A stretch of DNA of 64,000 bases. Source: Pseudomonas sp. HR96. GTDB lineage: Bacteria > Pseudomonadota > Gammaproteobacteria > Pseudomonadales > Pseudomonadaceae. Positions 13,654 through 28,128 of the stretch are shown here, piece after piece. The translations under genes were made by a program, and so were the position numbers. The notes beneath the pieces are model-generated. The model saw nothing but the letters and a program-made list of their open reading frames with translations, ran no database searches and was not told the DNA's origin. Position 1 is the first letter of the stretch; each line of letters starts with the position of its first letter. The stretch covers positions 4,819,001 through 4,883,000 of the forward strand of contig NZ_CP139141.1 in NCBI RefSeq assembly GCF_034059295.1. Reading direction: 5' to 3'.

Positions 13654-14996
13654 GACAAGGCCTCCACGGCCTGGGCGAACAGGCGCCCACGCTCTTCATA
13701 ATTCTTGAACATGTCGAAACTCGCGCAGGCCGGCGACAGCAGCACGGCATCGCCTGGCTGGGCCAGTTCGGCGCCTCTGGCCACCGCTTCGTCAAGGCTG
13801 GCAACTCGTAGCGTAGGCACGCTGTCACCCACCGCGCCGGCGATCAGGTCGGCGTCGCGGCCCAGCAGGATCAGCGCCCGGCAGTGGGCCGCCACGGCGC
13901 CGCGCAAGCCACTGAAGTCAGCACCCTTGCCGTCGCCGCCGGCGATCAGCAGCAGTTTGCCGTCGATGTCAGCGCCCAGCCCCTCGATGGCGGCCAGCGC
14001 CGCGCCCACATTGGTGGCCTTGGAGTCGTCGTACCAGCTCACGCCGTCACGCTCGCGCAGCCACTGGCAGCGGTGCTCGAGGCCGGCGAACTGGCGCAGC
14101 GTCTCGAGCATGGGCGTGAACGGCAAGCCGACCGCGTGGCCGAGGGCCAGGGCCGCAAGCGCGTTGGCCTGATTGTGGCCACCACGGATTTTCAGTTCGC
14201 GCACCGACAGGAGTTTCTCGAACTCGAACGCCAGGTATTTTTCGCCGTTTTCCTCGATCAGGCCGAAGCCCTTGAAGTCAGGCTTGTTCAGGCCAAAGGT
14301 GAAGAACGGCAAGCCCTCGCCCCACAGCGGACGGCTCAGCGCATCCTGGCGATTCCACACCACCTGGCGCGCGCCACGGAAGATCCGGTGCTTGGCCAGG
14401 TGATAGGCCGGCAGGCCGCTGTAGCGGTCCATGTGGTCTTCGCTGACGTTGAGCACCGTGGCCACTTCGGCGTTGAGTTGATCGGTGGTTTCCAGCTGGA
14501 AGCTGGACAGCTCCACCACGTACAGCTCGACGTCATCGGCCAGCAGGTCCAACGCCGGCTCGCCGAGGTTGCCGCCCACGGCGACGCGCTTGCCGGCCGC
14601 AGCGGCCATCTGCCCGACCAGGGTGGTCACGGTGCTCTTGGCGTTGGAGCCGGTGATGGCCACGATCGGCGCCTGGGCATGGCGGGCGAACAGGTCGATG
14701 TCGCCGGACATCTTCACCCCGCGTGCCGCGGCCTGTTGCAGCGCAGGCGTGGCCAGGGCCAGGCCCGGGCTGACATAGAGCTCGTCGGCGCGGCAGAGAA
14801 ACTCCACGTCCAGCTCGCCGCAGCGCACTTCCACCTGCGGATAGTCGCGCTGCAACGCCGCCAGTTCCGGCGGGTTGGGCCGAGTGTCAGCCACAGCAAA
14901 AGCCACGCCCCGGCGCGCCAGGAAGCGCACCAGGGACATACCGCTCTTGCCGAGGCCGACAACGATGCGGAAGTGGTCAGAAGCAATAAGAGACAC
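13650..14996 (-). CDS. murD: UDP-N-acetylmuramoyl-L-alanine–D-glutamate ligase MurD
   Basis: MurD adds D-Glu to UDP-MurNAc-L-Ala. It has 448 residues, with the Rossmann start RIVVGLGKSGMS and the ATP loop GSNAKST (116-122). The conserved NVSEDHMDRY and WYDDSKATN motifs of Mur ligases are visible. It starts 5 bp after mraY and overlaps ftsW by 4 bp. The start is the first ATG after mraY. Confidence 0.98.
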   Translation of the reverse strand: MSLIASDHFRIVVGLGKSGMSLVRFLARRGVAFAVADTRPNPPELAALQRDYPQVEVRCGELDVEFLCRADELYVSPGLALATPALQQAAARGVKMSGDIDLFARHAQAPIVAITGSNAKSTVTTLVGQMAAAAGKRVAVGGNLGEPALDLLADDVELYVVELSSFQLETTDQLNAEVATVLNVSEDHMDRYSGLPAYHLAKHRIFRGARQVVWNRQDALSRPLWGEGLPFFTFGLNKPDFKGFGLIEENGEKYLAFEFEKLLSVRELKIRGGHNQANALAALALGHAVGLPFTPMLETLRQFAGLEHRCQWLRERDGVSWYDDSKATNVGAALAAIEGLGADIDGKLLLIAGGDGKGADFSGLRGAVAAHCRALILLGRDADLIAGAVGDSVPTLRVASLDEAVARGAELAQPGDAVLLSPACASFDMFKNYEERGRLFAQAVEALS

Positions 14997-15001
14997 TCGT
15001 T

Positions 15002-16084
15002 CTACCTCAGTTTCAGCGTGGCAAGGCCGACCAGCACCAGAATCACGGTGATGATCCAGAAACGCACGATCACCCGCGGCTCGGGCCAGCCTTTGAGTTC
15101 AAAGTGGTGGTGAATCGGCGCCATGCGAAACACGCGGCGCCCGGTGAGCTTGAAGGACGCGACCTGGATGACCACCGACAGGGTCTCCACCACGAAGATG
15201 CCGCCCATGATGAACAGGACGATTTCCTGTCGCACGATCACCGCAATGGTGCCCAGGGCAGCGCCCAGCGCCAGCGCGCCGACGTCGCCCATGAACACCT
15301 GGGCGGGATAGGTGTTGAACCACAGAAAGCCCAGGCCCGCGCCGATCAGCGCGCCGCAGAACACGATCAGCTCACCAGCACCCGGCACATACGGGATCAG
15401 CAGGTAATCGGCGAATTTGATGTTGCCCGAGAGGTAGCAGAAGATCCCCAGCGCACCGCCCACCAGTACCGTCGGCAGGATGGCGAGGCCGTCCAGGCCA
15501 TCAGTGAGGTTGACCGCGTTGCTCGAACCGACGATGACGAAATAGGTCAGCACCACGAAGAACGCGCCCAACGGGATGCTGGCATCCTTGAGCATCGGGA
15601 TGATCAGCGTGGTTTCCACCGCCGACGGCGCGCTGTGGTACAGAAACAGCGCAGCGCCGAGGCCGAACACCGATTGCCAGAAATACTTCCAGCGGCTGGG
15701 CAGGCCGCGCGAGTTCTTTTCGATCACCTTGCGGTAGTCGTCGACCCAGCCGATGCCGCCGAACAGCAGGGTCACCAGCAGCACCACCCACACATAACGG
15801 TTGGACAGGTCAGCCCAGAGCAGGGTCGCGATGGTGATCGCCGACAGGATCAGCGCGCCACCCATGGTTGGCGTGCCGGATTTCTTGAGGTGCGATTCCG
15901 GGCCGTCGTTACGCACGGCCTGGCCAATCTGGCGAATCTGCAAGGTGCGGATCATCCATGGGCCCAGCCACAGGGCCAGCGACAACGCGGTCAACACACC
16001 TAAAATCCCGCGCAGGGTCAGGTATTGAAAGACCGCGAAGCCTTTGTAGAACTGTTGCAGATACTCCGCCAGCAGCAGCAGCAT
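15002..16084 (-). CDS. mraY: Phospho-MurNAc-pentapeptide transferase MraY
   Basis: MraY is an inner-membrane enzyme that links phospho-MurNAc-pentapeptide to undecaprenyl phosphate, giving lipid I. The 360-residue protein has about ten membrane segments. Its catalytic aspartates are visible in GWVDDYRKV and in [10 protein letters not shown], and the conserved histidine motif is in [15 protein letters not shown]. The ATG at 16084 shares one base with the murF TAA (TAATG). An upstream in-frame codon at 16111 lies inside murF and is not needed. Confidence 0.98.
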   Translation of the reverse strand: MLLLLAEYLQQFYKGFAVFQYLTLRGILGVLTALSLALWLGPWMIRTLQIRQIGQAVRNDGPESHLKKSGTPTMGGALILSAITIATLLWADLSNRYVWVVLLVTLLFGGIGWVDDYRKVIEKNSRGLPSRWKYFWQSVFGLGAALFLYHSAPSAVETTLIIPMLKDASIPLGAFFVVLTYFVIVGSSNAVNLTDGLDGLAILPTVLVGGALGIFCYLSGNIKFADYLLIPYVPGAGELIVFCGALIGAGLGFLWFNTYPAQVFMGDVGALALGAALGTIAVIVRQEIVLFIMGGIFVVETLSVVIQVASFKLTGRRVFRMAPIHHHFELKGWPEPRVIVRFWIITVILVLVGLATLKLR

Positions 16085-17451
16085 TAATGTGTCTCCCCGC
16101 CAGATCCGCACAAGGCCGCCACGACGTGTTCCATGGCAGCGCTGCGCGAACCCTTGATCAAGATTGTGGTAGTGGAATCCTGCTCGGCGCCCAGCGCCGC
16201 GATCAGTTCTGCTTGTGTGGCGAAGTGCCGGCCCTGACTGCCGAAAGCCTTCACCGCATGGGCCATCAACGGCCCGGTGGCGTACAGGGCCGAGACCTTG
16301 CCAACGGCGTATTCGCCGACTTCGCGATGGCCTTGCTCGGCCCAGTCGCCCAGTTCGCCGATGTCACCCAGCACCAGCACGGTGCGGCCGCCGAAGGCCG
16401 CGAGGATGTCAATGGCGGCGCACACCGAGGTCGGGTTGGCGTTGTAGCTGTCGTCGATCACCCGCACGCCGCTGCCGGCCAGCTGCGCAACGGTGCGGCC
16501 CTTGACCGGCTTGACGCTGTCCAGGCCGGCGGCAATACCGGCCAGCGAGATGCCCATGGCCTTGGCGCAAGCGGCAGCGGCCAGGGCGTTGCGCACGTTG
16601 TGCACACCGAGCAGGTTGAGCTGCACCGGTGCCGAACCGTCCGGCCCGTGCAAGGTGAAACCCGGGCAACCACGGGCATCGAGGGTCAGCTCGCTGGCGT
16701 GGAAGTCGGCGCGCTCATCGCTCAGGGCGAAGGTCAGCAGCGCGTGGCGGCCGGCGCGCGCCTTCCAGCGGGCGAACGCCTTGTCGTCGAGGTTGAGCAC
16801 GGCGGTGCCGCCAGGCTGCAGGCCCTCGAGGATCTCGCCCTTGGCTTCGACGATCTTGTCCGGCCCACCGAATTCGCCGACGTGGGCGGTGCCGGCGTTG
16901 TTGATCAGCACCACGTGCGGTTTGGTCAAGCCGACGGTGTAGGCGATTTCGCCGACGCGCGAGGCGCCCAGTTCGATCACCGCAGCGCTGTGCTCGCGCT
17001 CCAGTTGCAGCAGTGTCAGCGGTGCGCCGAGGTCGTTGTTGAGGTTGCCACGGGTGGCCAATACCGGGCCAGCCGTGCGCAGGATGGCGGCGAGCATTTC
17101 CTTGACTGTGGTCTTTCCGCTGGAGCCGGTGATGGCGGCAACCTTGTGAGTGAACGCGGCGCGATTCAGCGCACCCAGCTGGCCGAGAGCCAGGCGAGTG
17201 TCGGCCACCACCAGTTGCGGCAGCGGGGCATTCGGCACTTCGCGCTGCACCAGGGCGGCCACCGCGCCTTTTTGCGCGACCTGTTCGAGGTAATCGTGGC
17301 CATCGAAGCGTGGGCCGACCAAGGCGATGAACAGATCACCGACATCGAGGCCGCGGCTGTCGATGCTGACCGCGTCGAAACTGCAGTCGGCACCGACCAA
17401 GCGCGCATTCAGCGGGCCGGTCAATTGGCTGAGGGTCATGGCATCAAGCAT
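16084..17451 (-). CDS. murF: UDP-MurNAc-tripeptide–D-alanyl-D-alanine ligase MurF
   Basis: MurF adds the D-Ala-D-Ala dipeptide made by DdlB to the UDP-MurNAc-tripeptide. It has 455 residues, with the ATP loop TGSSGKTT at 108-115 and the Mur ligase motif [10 protein letters not shown]. The ATG at 17451 overlaps the murE stop by 8 bp; an alternative ATG four codons later (17439) would remove the overlap. Its stop overlaps the mraY start. Confidence 0.97.
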   Translation of the reverse strand: MLDAMTLSQLTGPLNARLVGADCSFDAVSIDSRGLDVGDLFIALVGPRFDGHDYLEQVAQKGAVAALVQREVPNAPLPQLVVADTRLALGQLGALNRAAFTHKVAAITGSSGKTTVKEMLAAILRTAGPVLATRGNLNNDLGAPLTLLQLEREHSAAVIELGASRVGEIAYTVGLTKPHVVLINNAGTAHVGEFGGPDKIVEAKGEILEGLQPGGTAVLNLDDKAFARWKARAGRHALLTFALSDERADFHASELTLDARGCPGFTLHGPDGSAPVQLNLLGVHNVRNALAAAACAKAMGISLAGIAAGLDSVKPVKGRTVAQLAGSGVRVIDDSYNANPTSVCAAIDILAAFGGRTVLVLGDIGELGDWAEQGHREVGEYAVGKVSALYATGPLMAHAVKAFGSQGRHFATQAELIAALGAEQDSTTTILIKGSRSAAMEHVVAALCGSGGETH

Positions 17452-18903
17452 GTTCGGCCTCCCAGGCAGCCAGGGCTTTCTCGGCCTCGAGCAAGTCGGA
17501 GAAAGGGTGGCGCACGCCGTCGATCTCTTGATAGTCCTCGTGCCCTTTGCCGGCCAGGACGATCACGTCGTCGGCAGCGGCAGCCGCGATCAGCTGCGCG
17601 ATCGCAGCGCCACGCCCGGCAATGAACTGGGCGGCATCGGCATTCGTGAAGCCTGGGCGAATGTCAGCGAAGATCGCCTCGGGCACTTCGCTGCGCGGGT
17701 TGTCATCGGTGACCACCACGCGATCGGCCAGACGCTCGGCCACTTCAGCCATCAACGGGCGCTTGCCGCGATCACGATCGCCGCCGCAGCCGAACAGGCA
17801 GGCAAGCCTGCCACGGGCATGCGGGCGCAGGGTCTGCAGGACTTTTTCCAGGGCGTCCGGGGTGTGCGCATAGTCGACCACCACCAGCGGGCGCTGGCCG
17901 CCGCCCAGGCGCTGGATGCGCCCTGCCGGCCCTTGCAGGCCCGGCAACACCTTGAGAATGTCGTCCAGCGGAAATTCCAGTGCGAGCAAGGCGCCGACCA
18001 CGGCCAGCAGGTTGCTCAGGTTGAAGCGACCCAGCAGGCCACTGACCAGGCTGTGCTCGCCCTGGGCGGTGACCAGGATCGCGCGCACGCCAGCGTCACT
18101 GAACTGCATGTCGCGGCAATGAAGCGTGGCGGCCGGATCTTCCAGGCTGTAGCTGATCACCCGGCCAACGGCATCCCGGGCCAACTGCTGGCCAAAGGCG
18201 TCGTCCAGATTGAGCACCTGGCACTTCACGCTCGGCCAGGCAAACAGCTGCGCCTTGGCTTCGGCGTAGGCCTGCATGCTGCCGTGGTAGTCCAGATGGT
18301 CGCGGGACAGGTTGGTCAGCACAGCAATGTCGAACGCCAGCGCCGCCACGCGCCCCTGGTGCAGGGCGTGGGACGACACTTCCATGGCCACGGCCTTGGC
18401 CCCGGCCTTTCGCAGGTCGTTGAGGGTCGCCTGCACCGCCACCGGGTCCGGGGTGGTCAGGCGCCCGCTCTGCAGCGCGCCGTAAAAACCGGTGCCCAGC
18501 GTGCCGATCAGCCCGCAATGGCGACCCAACTGGTCAAGGGCCTGGGCCAACAGCTGGGTGACGCTGGTCTTGCCGTTGGTGCCGGTGACTCCGATCAGGT
18601 CGAGCATGCGGCTCGGCTCGCCGTAGAAGCGCCCGGCGATGTCCGACAGCTGCGCGATCAGGCCCTTGACCGGAATCAGCGGGACGTCGGTGAACGGCAG
18701 CACCGTGGCGCCTTCGGCCTCATAGGCCACCGCGGCGGCGCCATGTTGCAGGGCATCGACGATGTGCTCGCGGCCATCGACCACCGCGCCGGGCACGGCG
18801 AGAAACAGGTCGCCGGGGCGAACCACGCGGCTGTCCAGGCTCAGCTCACGGATCAACGGATCATGGCCGGCCTGGGGGAAAAGTTTGTTCAGGGGCATGG
18901 ACA

Positions 18904-18904
<1 letters not shown>
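17444..18904 (-). CDS. murE: UDP-MurNAc-L-Ala-D-Glu–meso-diaminopimelate ligase MurE
   Basis: MurE adds the third stem-peptide residue. It has 486 residues, with the ATP loop TGTNGKTS at 107-114. The DNPR motif (VVVTDDNPRSE), which specifies meso-diaminopimelate rather than lysine, is present, as expected for a Gram-negative organism. The start ATG shares one base with the ftsI TGA (TGATG); a second ATG two codons in (18898) is possible. Confidence 0.98.
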
Positions 18905-20947
<2,043 letters not shown>

Positions 20948-20951
<4 letters not shown>

Positions 20952-21895
20952 CGCAGCTTCTCCGCCACACGCATGACCGCACTGCGCGAACGCGGGTTGG
21001 CCTTGAGCTCGGCCTCGCCGGCGAACTGCGCCTTGCCGTGGATGCGAATGAACGGCTCGAACGCCTCGAAACGCACGGGCAGGTTGCGCGGCAGGTTGTC
21101 GGCCTCACCCTTGGCCAGCTTGCGCATGAACAGCTTGACGATACGGTCTTCAAGCGAATGGAAGCTGATGACCACCAGTCGACCGCCGACACGCAGGGCA
21201 GCCAACGCCGCAGCGAGACCCGCCTCGAGGTCGGCGAGCTCGTTGTTGACGTGGATACGCAGGCCCTGAAAGGCGCGTGTGGCCGGGTTCTTGCCTTTTT
21301 CCCAGGCGGGGTTGGCAACCTTGAGCACTTCGGCGAGGTCGGCAGTGCGCTCGAACGGCTGGGTCGCGCGGCGCTCGACCACAGCGCGGGCCATGCGCTT
21401 GGCAAAACGCTCTTCGCCGTACTCCTTGAACACCCGGGCGATTTCTTCCTCCGGGGCATCGGCGATGAACTGCGCAGCGCTGACGCCGCGGGTGGGGTCC
21501 ATGCGCATGTCCAGCGGGCCGTCGTTCATGAAGCTGAAGCCGCGCTCGGCATCGTCCAGCTGCGGCGACGACACGCCGAGGTCGAGCAGGATGCCGTCGA
21601 CCTGGCCGGCCATGCCGCGTGCGGCCACTTCGGCGCCCAGCTCGGCAAAACTGCGCTGCACAATGACAAAGCGGCCGTCTTCGGCCGCCAGCGCTTGCCC
21701 GGTGGCAATCGCTTGGGGATCTTTGTCGAATCCCACCAGGCTGCCCTGCGGCCCGAGGTGGCTGAGGATCAGCCGGCTGTGGCCACCGCGCCCGAACGTA
21801 CCATCGAGGTAGCGGCCATCCGCGCGCACGTCCAGAGCCTCGACGGCTTCGTCGAGCAGCACGGTGATGTGGTTGTAGCCGCTCTTTATAGTCAC
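20948..21895 (-). CDS. rsmH: 16S rRNA (cytosine-1402-N4) methyltransferase RsmH
   Basis: RsmH methylates N4 of C1402 in the ribosomal P site, at the same nucleotide modified by RsmI, which is encoded 1.2 kb away in this window. It has 315 residues. The SAM-binding [10 protein letters not shown] is at residues 31-40, and [12 protein letters not shown] and ISFHSLEDR are conserved family motifs. Its ATG overlaps the mraZ stop in ATGA. Confidence 0.98.
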
Positions 21896-22347
21896 AGAAT
21901 CAAATCACGCAGTTCGTCGGGTATGGCACCCGGTTGTTGAATAGCTGCCAGATCCGCTGCCGCAACAGCGTTCCAGGTGTCTTCGTCCCACAATTGAAAC
22001 TTGTTCAGCTGGCCGACCAGCATGGCCTTCTTGTCCAGCTTGGCGTGCTCGCGCAGGCGCGGAGGCACGAGGAAGCGGCCGCTGCCGTCCAGTTCCAGGT
22101 CGACCGCGTTACCGATCAACAGGCGCTGCAGCCGGCGCACGCTTTCATGCTGCGATGGCAGGGCGCGAAGCTTGGCTTCGATCGCTTCCCATTCATCCAG
22201 CGGATAGACACACAGGCAGGGGTCAATGGTGTCGACAGTGATGATCAACTGGCCGGAACTCTTCGAATCAAGCTCGTCGCGATACCGGCTCGGCATGGCG
22301 AGCCGACCCTTCGCATCGAGGCTGATCGGATTTGCTCCACGAAACAC
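21892..22347 (-). CDS. mraZ: Transcriptional regulator MraZ
   Basis: MraZ is a DNA-binding repressor of its own dcw operon. The 151-residue protein has two SpoVT/AbrB-like half domains, each with the conserved D-(A/G)-(K/S)-GR-(L/F) motif (DAKGRLAMP near residue 11 and [10 protein letters not shown] near residue 87). It is the first gene of the cluster. A sigma70 promoter and a triple operator are visible 50-115 bp upstream. The start [11 protein letters not shown] is conserved. Confidence 0.98.
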   Translation of the reverse strand: MFRGANPISLDAKGRLAMPSRYRDELDSKSSGQLIITVDTIDPCLCVYPLDEWEAIEAKLRALPSQHESVRRLQRLLIGNAVDLELDGSGRFLVPPRLREHAKLDKKAMLVGQLNKFQLWDEDTWNAVAAADLAAIQQPGAIPDELRDLIL

Positions 22348-22400
22348 AGTCGCGCCACCTCAGGAATTGACTCGATTTTGGAAAAAGCCGCCGAAAAAAC

Positions 22401-22424
22401 CCACTTTATGCCACTTTCCTCCAC
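22401..22424 (-). promoter_or_regulatory. MraZ operator: three GTGG repeats in 10-bp phase
   Basis: Read on the minus strand, GTGG occurs at exact 10-bp intervals three times (plus-strand CCAC at 22401, 22411 and 22421), between the promoter and the mraZ ATG. MraZ of other bacteria binds three or four direct TGGG-type repeats with 10-bp periodicity at this position. The motif match is direct; MraZ binding is inferred. Confidence 0.8.
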
Positions 22425-22432
22425 CCGCGCAC

Positions 22433-22462
22433 ACTATAGGAATGCGCCCACCACACCGTCAA
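22433..22462 (-). promoter_or_regulatory. Promoter of the dcw operon (Pmra)
   Basis: TTGACG (-35, 22457-22462) and TATAGT (-10, 22433-22438) are separated by 18 bp on the minus strand. Transcription would start near 22426, giving a leader of about 78 nt that contains the MraZ repeats. This is the best sigma70 match in the region. Confidence 0.8.
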
Positions 22463-22670
22463 GGCGCGGACGACGGGAAAACCCTTATAGATCGGAGATT
22501 TAGGACACGAAAAGCAACGATGAGGGTGTTTAGGACGAGGGAATGAGCGATAAAAGCGTTTGAGTTCAATTAGCTACGAGGCACACTTGATGTAATTTAT
22601 TAACTTTAAGATCTTTTCGATCTTACGATCCGGGGGTCTGCTATCGATTCAAGCAGGGGAGGAAATAGGT
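22463..22670. other. AT-rich gap between rnpB and the dcw promoter
   Basis: About 200 bp without a gene. It is markedly more AT-rich than its neighbours. It contains a perfect 7-bp inverted repeat TAAGATC/GATCTTA around a 5-nt loop at 22607-22625. On the minus strand that hairpin follows rnpB, but no T-run follows it, so a terminator role is only possible. No ORF with a ribosome site was found. Confidence 0.5.
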
Positions 22671-23028
22671 GGAGAGTCGATCTGTAAGCCGGGTTTTGTC
22701 GAGGACAGTCATTCCTCTACGATGGCCATCACTGGACACCTCTAGCAACCTACCCGGTTCCAACGCGGGCCGCGCCATGTGGAACCCTATTTGGTCTTGC
22801 TCCCAGTGGGGTTTGCCTTGCCACGCACTGTTACCAGACGTGCGGTGCGCTCTTACCGCACCTTTTCACCCTTACCGGCGCTTGCGCGCTTAGGCGGTTA
22901 TTTTCTGTGGCACTTTCCGTAGGCTCACGCCTCCCAGGTGTTACCTGGCACTGCGCCCTATGGAGCCCGGACTTTCCTCCCCCCTTTTTTGCGGAACAAA
23001 AAAAGGCAGCGACTGTCCGATCGACTCT
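22671..23028 (-). ncRNA. rnpB: RNase P RNA (M1 RNA)
   Basis: The catalytic RNA of RNase P, which matures tRNA 5' ends. Read on the minus strand, the conserved helix P4 strand GGAGGAAAGTCCGGGCTCC lies near the 5' end. The segments AGGTAAGGGTGAAA-like and GTAAGAGCGCACCG are in the middle, and ACAAAACCCGGCTTAC is at the 3' end. The 5' AGAGTCGAT pairs with the 3' ATCGACTCT to form helix P1, which sets both ends. Length is about 358 nt. Boundaries are accurate to a few bases. Confidence 0.96.
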
Positions 23029-23037
23029 CCGGCGCGC

Positions 23038-23066
23038 AGGTTAACGACATGGTGCGAGGGGGGCAA
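23038..23066 (-). promoter_or_regulatory. rnpB promoter
   Basis: TTGCCC (-35, 23061-23066) and TAACCT (-10, 23038-23043) are separated by 17 bp, with the RNA 5' end about 10 bp downstream. rnpB lies in the same direction as rsmI but clearly has its own promoter. Confidence 0.7.
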
Positions 23067-23130
23067 GCTTTATTGGCCTGATGACCCGCCATTGGTCCAA
23101 CACCGGGCAGTCATGCCGCAGGTCGTGCCC

Positions 23131-24000
23131 TCAGCCCTTCTGCTTCTCCAGGGCCACCTGGTACAGCAGGTTCTTGCGCACCCCGGTGATCTCGGCCGCC
23201 AGCGCCGCCGCGCGCTTTAGGGGCAACTCGGCCAGCAGCAGGTCGAGCACCCGCATCACCTCGGCACTGACCGCCTCCTCGGCTTGCGGCGCGGTCCAGC
23301 CAGCCACCAGCACGACACACTCGCCGCGCTGCTGGTTGCTGTCTGCCTCCACGAACGCGCGCAGCTCGCTCAATGGCAGACCCTTCAAGGTCTCGAAGGC
23401 CTTGGTCATCTCACGCGCCAATAGCGCCGGCCGGTCACCGCCAAACACCGCCTCCATATCCTGCAGGCATTCGAGAATGCGGTGCGGCGCCTCGTAGAAA
23501 ATAAGCGTACGCGGCTCTTCGCGCACCTGCTCCAGGCGCGCACGGCGGCCCACTGCCTTGGCCGGCAGGAAACCCTCGAAGATGAACCGGTCGGACGGCA
23601 ACCCGGCGGCCGACAAGGCCGCGATCAAGGCACAGGGCCCCGGCACCGGCACGACCGGGATGCCCGCAGCCCGAACCTGACGCACCAGGTGATAACCCGG
23701 ATCGGAAATCAGCGGCGTTCCCGCATCAGAAATCAGCGCAACGTCCTCGCCCGCCTGCAACTTGGCCAGGAAACGGCTGCCCTCCTCACGCTCATTGTGC
23801 TCGTGACAGGCAGCCAACGGCGTACCTATGCCGAAGTGTTGCATCAACCGGATCGAGTGCCGGGTGTCCTCCGCCGCGATCAGCGCCACGTCGCTCAGCA
23901 CCTTGAGCGCGCGTGCACTCATGTCGTCGAGATTACCGATGGGAGTCGCCACCACATAAAGTGTGCCAGTGGTGGAATTCAAAGCGCCCGGAGCAGTCAC
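23131..24000 (-). CDS. rsmI: 16S rRNA (cytidine-1402-2'-O) methyltransferase RsmI
   Basis: RsmI 2'-O-methylates C1402 of 16S rRNA, complementing RsmH. It has 289 residues from a GTG start at 24000, chosen because GAAAGG precedes it at proper spacing and the product ([12 protein letters not shown]) matches family starts. The tetrapyrrole-methylase fold motifs [32 protein letters not shown] and VPGPCA are intact. It is divergent from lpoA. Confidence 0.96.
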   Translation of the reverse strand: MTAPGALNSTTGTLYVVATPIGNLDDMSARALKVLSDVALIAAEDTRHSIRLMQHFGIGTPLAACHEHNEREEGSRFLAKLQAGEDVALISDAGTPLISDPGYHLVRQVRAAGIPVVPVPGPCALIAALSAAGLPSDRFIFEGFLPAKAVGRRARLEQVREEPRTLIFYEAPHRILECLQDMEAVFGGDRPALLAREMTKAFETLKGLPLSELRAFVEADSNQQRGECVVLVAGWTAPQAEEAVSAEVMRVLDLLLAELPLKRAAALAAEITGVRKNLLYQVALEKQKG

Positions 24001-24137
24001 AGCACACACCTTTCGTTCAGCAAAAGCGCATTCTACATAATCACGCTGCCGAGACAGGAAATGCGTGGTGGGCAGTCGCTGACACGAAAGGTAAAGCCTC
24101 AATCACCAGCAAGATCGCGCCCCGGCCAGTGCTTGGG

Positions 24138-24143
24138 TACAAT
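24138..24143 (+). promoter_or_regulatory. Candidate -10 of the lpoA operon
   Basis: TACAAT lies 36 bp upstream of the lpoA ATG in the divergent rsmI/lpoA region (24001-24179). The -35 is poor. Confidence 0.35.
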
Positions 24144-24179
24144 CGAGCGTCTTTATGCCCGCGTATCAGGAAAACCTAC

Positions 24180-25972
24180 ATGATTGCTTGTCTGCGGCTG
24201 TTCTCCGCTCTCTGTCTCGCAGCCCTGCTGGCCGCGTGCGCCAGCTCGCCTTCATCGAACCTGGGCGAACTGCCGCGCACCCCTGACGCCAGCATCGAGC
24301 AGCTGCTGCAGCAAGCCGACAGCAGCAAGACACCAGAACAAGGCGCACTGCTGCGGCTCAACGCAGCCCAGCTGGCTTACCAGCAGAAAGACAACAACCG
24401 CGCCGCGCAGATTCTCGCCCAGGTCAAGCTGGACGTGCTCAAGCCGGGCCCGCAGGTGATCGCCAGCACCCTGGCTGCCGAGCTCGCCCTGAGCCGCAAT
24501 GACGCCAAGGGCGCTCTCGCCGCCCTGAGCCATCCCAGCCTCGGCCGCCTGAGTGAGCTGCCGGTCGAGCAGCAGGTCCAGACTCAACTGGTTCGCGCCA
24601 AGGCACTGGAAGCCGACGGGCAGATCCTCGCCGCCGCGCGTGAGCGCGTGTTCATCGCGCCGATGCTCAGCGGCGAGCAAGCCGCGAGCAACCACGAAGC
24701 CATCTGGAGCCTGGTCGCCGCACTGCCGGCCGACCAACTGCAAGGTGCTGGCAACGACGAATTCGGCGGCTGGCTGAGCCTGGCCCTGGCGGTCAAGAAC
24801 GGCGCCAGCCTGGAACAACAGCAGAGCGCCATCGACACCTGGAAAGCGCAGCACCCTGACCACCCAGCCGCCCGGCAACTGCCGGCACCGCTGGTCAAGC
24901 TCAAGGAGCTGGCCAGCCAGCCGCTGAGCAAGATCGTTCTGCTGCTGCCCCAGGAAGGCCAGCTGGCCAGCGTTGGCCGCGCCTTGCGCGACGGCTTCAT
25001 GGCGGCGGACTTCCAGGCCCAGCAGGCCGGAGTCAAGACTCCGACCATCGAGGTGGTGGACAGCTCGCGACTAACCTCCCTGGACGATTTCTACCGCCAG
25101 GCCCAGGCCGCGGGTGCACAGCTGGTGGTCGGCCCGCTGGAGAAGCCGCTGGTCAAGCAACTGGCCGGGCGGGCGCAACTGCCCATCAACACCCTTGCCC
25201 TGAATTACAGCGACACCAACCAGGCCGGCCCGCCACAGCTGTTCCAGTTCGGCCTGGCCGCTGAAGACGAAGCGCGCGAAGTCTCCCGACGTGCCCGCGC
25301 CGATGGCCGTCACAGCGCCGTGGCCCTGGTGCCCAAGGGCGAATGGGGCGACCGCGTGCTGGCCGCCTTCCGCCAGGACTGGGAAGCCAATGGCGGCACC
25401 CTGCTGGGCGCTGAACGGGTCGATCAGCCGGTGGCGCTGGCCCAGCAGATCGAGCGCCTGTTCCAGGTGCGCGGCCAGGCCAATGGCAGCCTGCAGAGCG
25501 GCCAGGCGCAGCCGAGCCGCCGCCAGGATGTCGACTTCATCTTCCTTGCCGCCACGCCGCAGCAGGCCCAGCAGATCAAGCCCACGCTCAACTACCAGTA
25601 CGCCGGTGACGTGCCAGTGTATGCCACGTCCCACGTATACAGCGCCAGCGGCGACCAGGCGCAATACAACGACATGAACGGCATCCAGTTCTGCGAAACT
25701 CCGTGGCTGCTGGACACAACTGGCGCCCTGCACCAGCAGGTCACCCGGCAATGGCCGCAGGCGGCCAGCAGCCTGGGTCGCCTGTACGCCATGGGCGTCG
25801 ATGCCTTCGCCCTGACCTCGCGCCTGCAGCAGCTCAAGGCCCTGCCCGACAACCGCATTCCGGGCGCTTCCGGCAGCCTGGGGCTGGGCCCGAACCAGCG
25901 TATCGATCGCCAGCTGCCCTGGGCACAGTTCGACGCGCGCCAGATCAAGCGCTTGGCCGACACCGCGCCCTG

Positions 25973-25973
<1 letters not shown>
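24180..25973 (+). CDS. lpoA: Outer-membrane lipoprotein LpoA, activator of PBP1A
   Basis: LpoA stimulates the bifunctional peptidoglycan synthase PBP1A from the outer membrane; that role is known from E. coli. The 597-residue product has a lipoprotein signal with lipobox LAAC (lipidated C20). A helical TPR-like N-terminal half is followed by a periplasmic-binding-protein-like C-terminal half (from about 245, KIVLLLPQEGQLASVG). The ATG at 24180 is chosen because it begins the signal peptide. It heads lpoA-yraN-gmhA-dolP. Confidence 0.93.
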
Positions 25974-27617
<1,644 letters not shown>

Positions 27618-27657
27618 CCGGTTCGAGTCTGTGATGGGCCCCACTGCCTGGCACAAT

Positions 27658-27687
27658 AAAAAAGGCGACCCTCAGGTCGCCTTTTTT
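27658..27687. terminator. Bidirectional terminator between dolP and sspB
   Basis: The perfect stem GGCGACC/GGTCGCC (27664-27681) is flanked by six A on the left and six T on the right, so it can terminate both convergent transcription units. Its T-run ends at the sspB stop codon. Confidence 0.93.
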
Positions 27688-28112
27688 CATTTCACCACTT
27701 TGAGACTCGGCCGCCCGCTCGGCCGTGGCGGCTGGCCATCCGGCGGCGTATCGTCGTCAGAGCCCTCCTCCAGCGACTCCGACAGCTCCTCCTCGGCCAA
27801 CCCAGGCTCCAGGTCGAACACCATGCCCTGGCCGTTCTCGCGGGCGTAGATGCCCAGGATCGCGCCGGTGGGCACGTACAGGGTGTGCGAGGTGCCACCA
27901 AAGCGGCCATCGAAGCTCACAGCCTCGTTGTCCATGTGCAGATGGCGCACGGCACTGGGCGACACATTGAGCACGATCTGACCATCGCTGGCAAAGCCCT
28001 GGGGAACCTGCACTGCAGGGTATTCGGCGTTGACCAGCATGTGCGGGGTGCAATCGTTATCCACGATCCACTCATAAAGAGCACGGATCAGATAGGGACG
28101 ACTGGAGTTCAT
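27687..28112 (-). CDS. sspB: ClpXP adaptor SspB
   Basis: SspB delivers ssrA-tagged and other substrates to ClpXP. The 141-residue protein has the substrate-binding core (about 1-105) and an acidic flexible linker. The C-terminal ClpX-binding peptide GRPSLKVVK is typical of adaptors. AAGGAG precedes the ATG. It starts 16 bp after sspA. Confidence 0.96.
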   Translation of the reverse strand: MNSSRPYLIRALYEWIVDNDCTPHMLVNAEYPAVQVPQGFASDGQIVLNVSPSAVRHLHMDNEAVSFDGRFGGTSHTLYVPTGAILGIYARENGQGMVFDLEPGLAEEELSESLEEGSDDDTPPDGQPPRPSGRPSLKVVK

Positions 28113-28128
28113 CAACAGCTCCTTAAAG

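Noticed and set aside
23913..24179. N-terminal extension of LpoA starting near 23913
   Set aside because: It would bury the lipoprotein signal peptide that begins at 24180 and would overlap the divergent rsmI gene.
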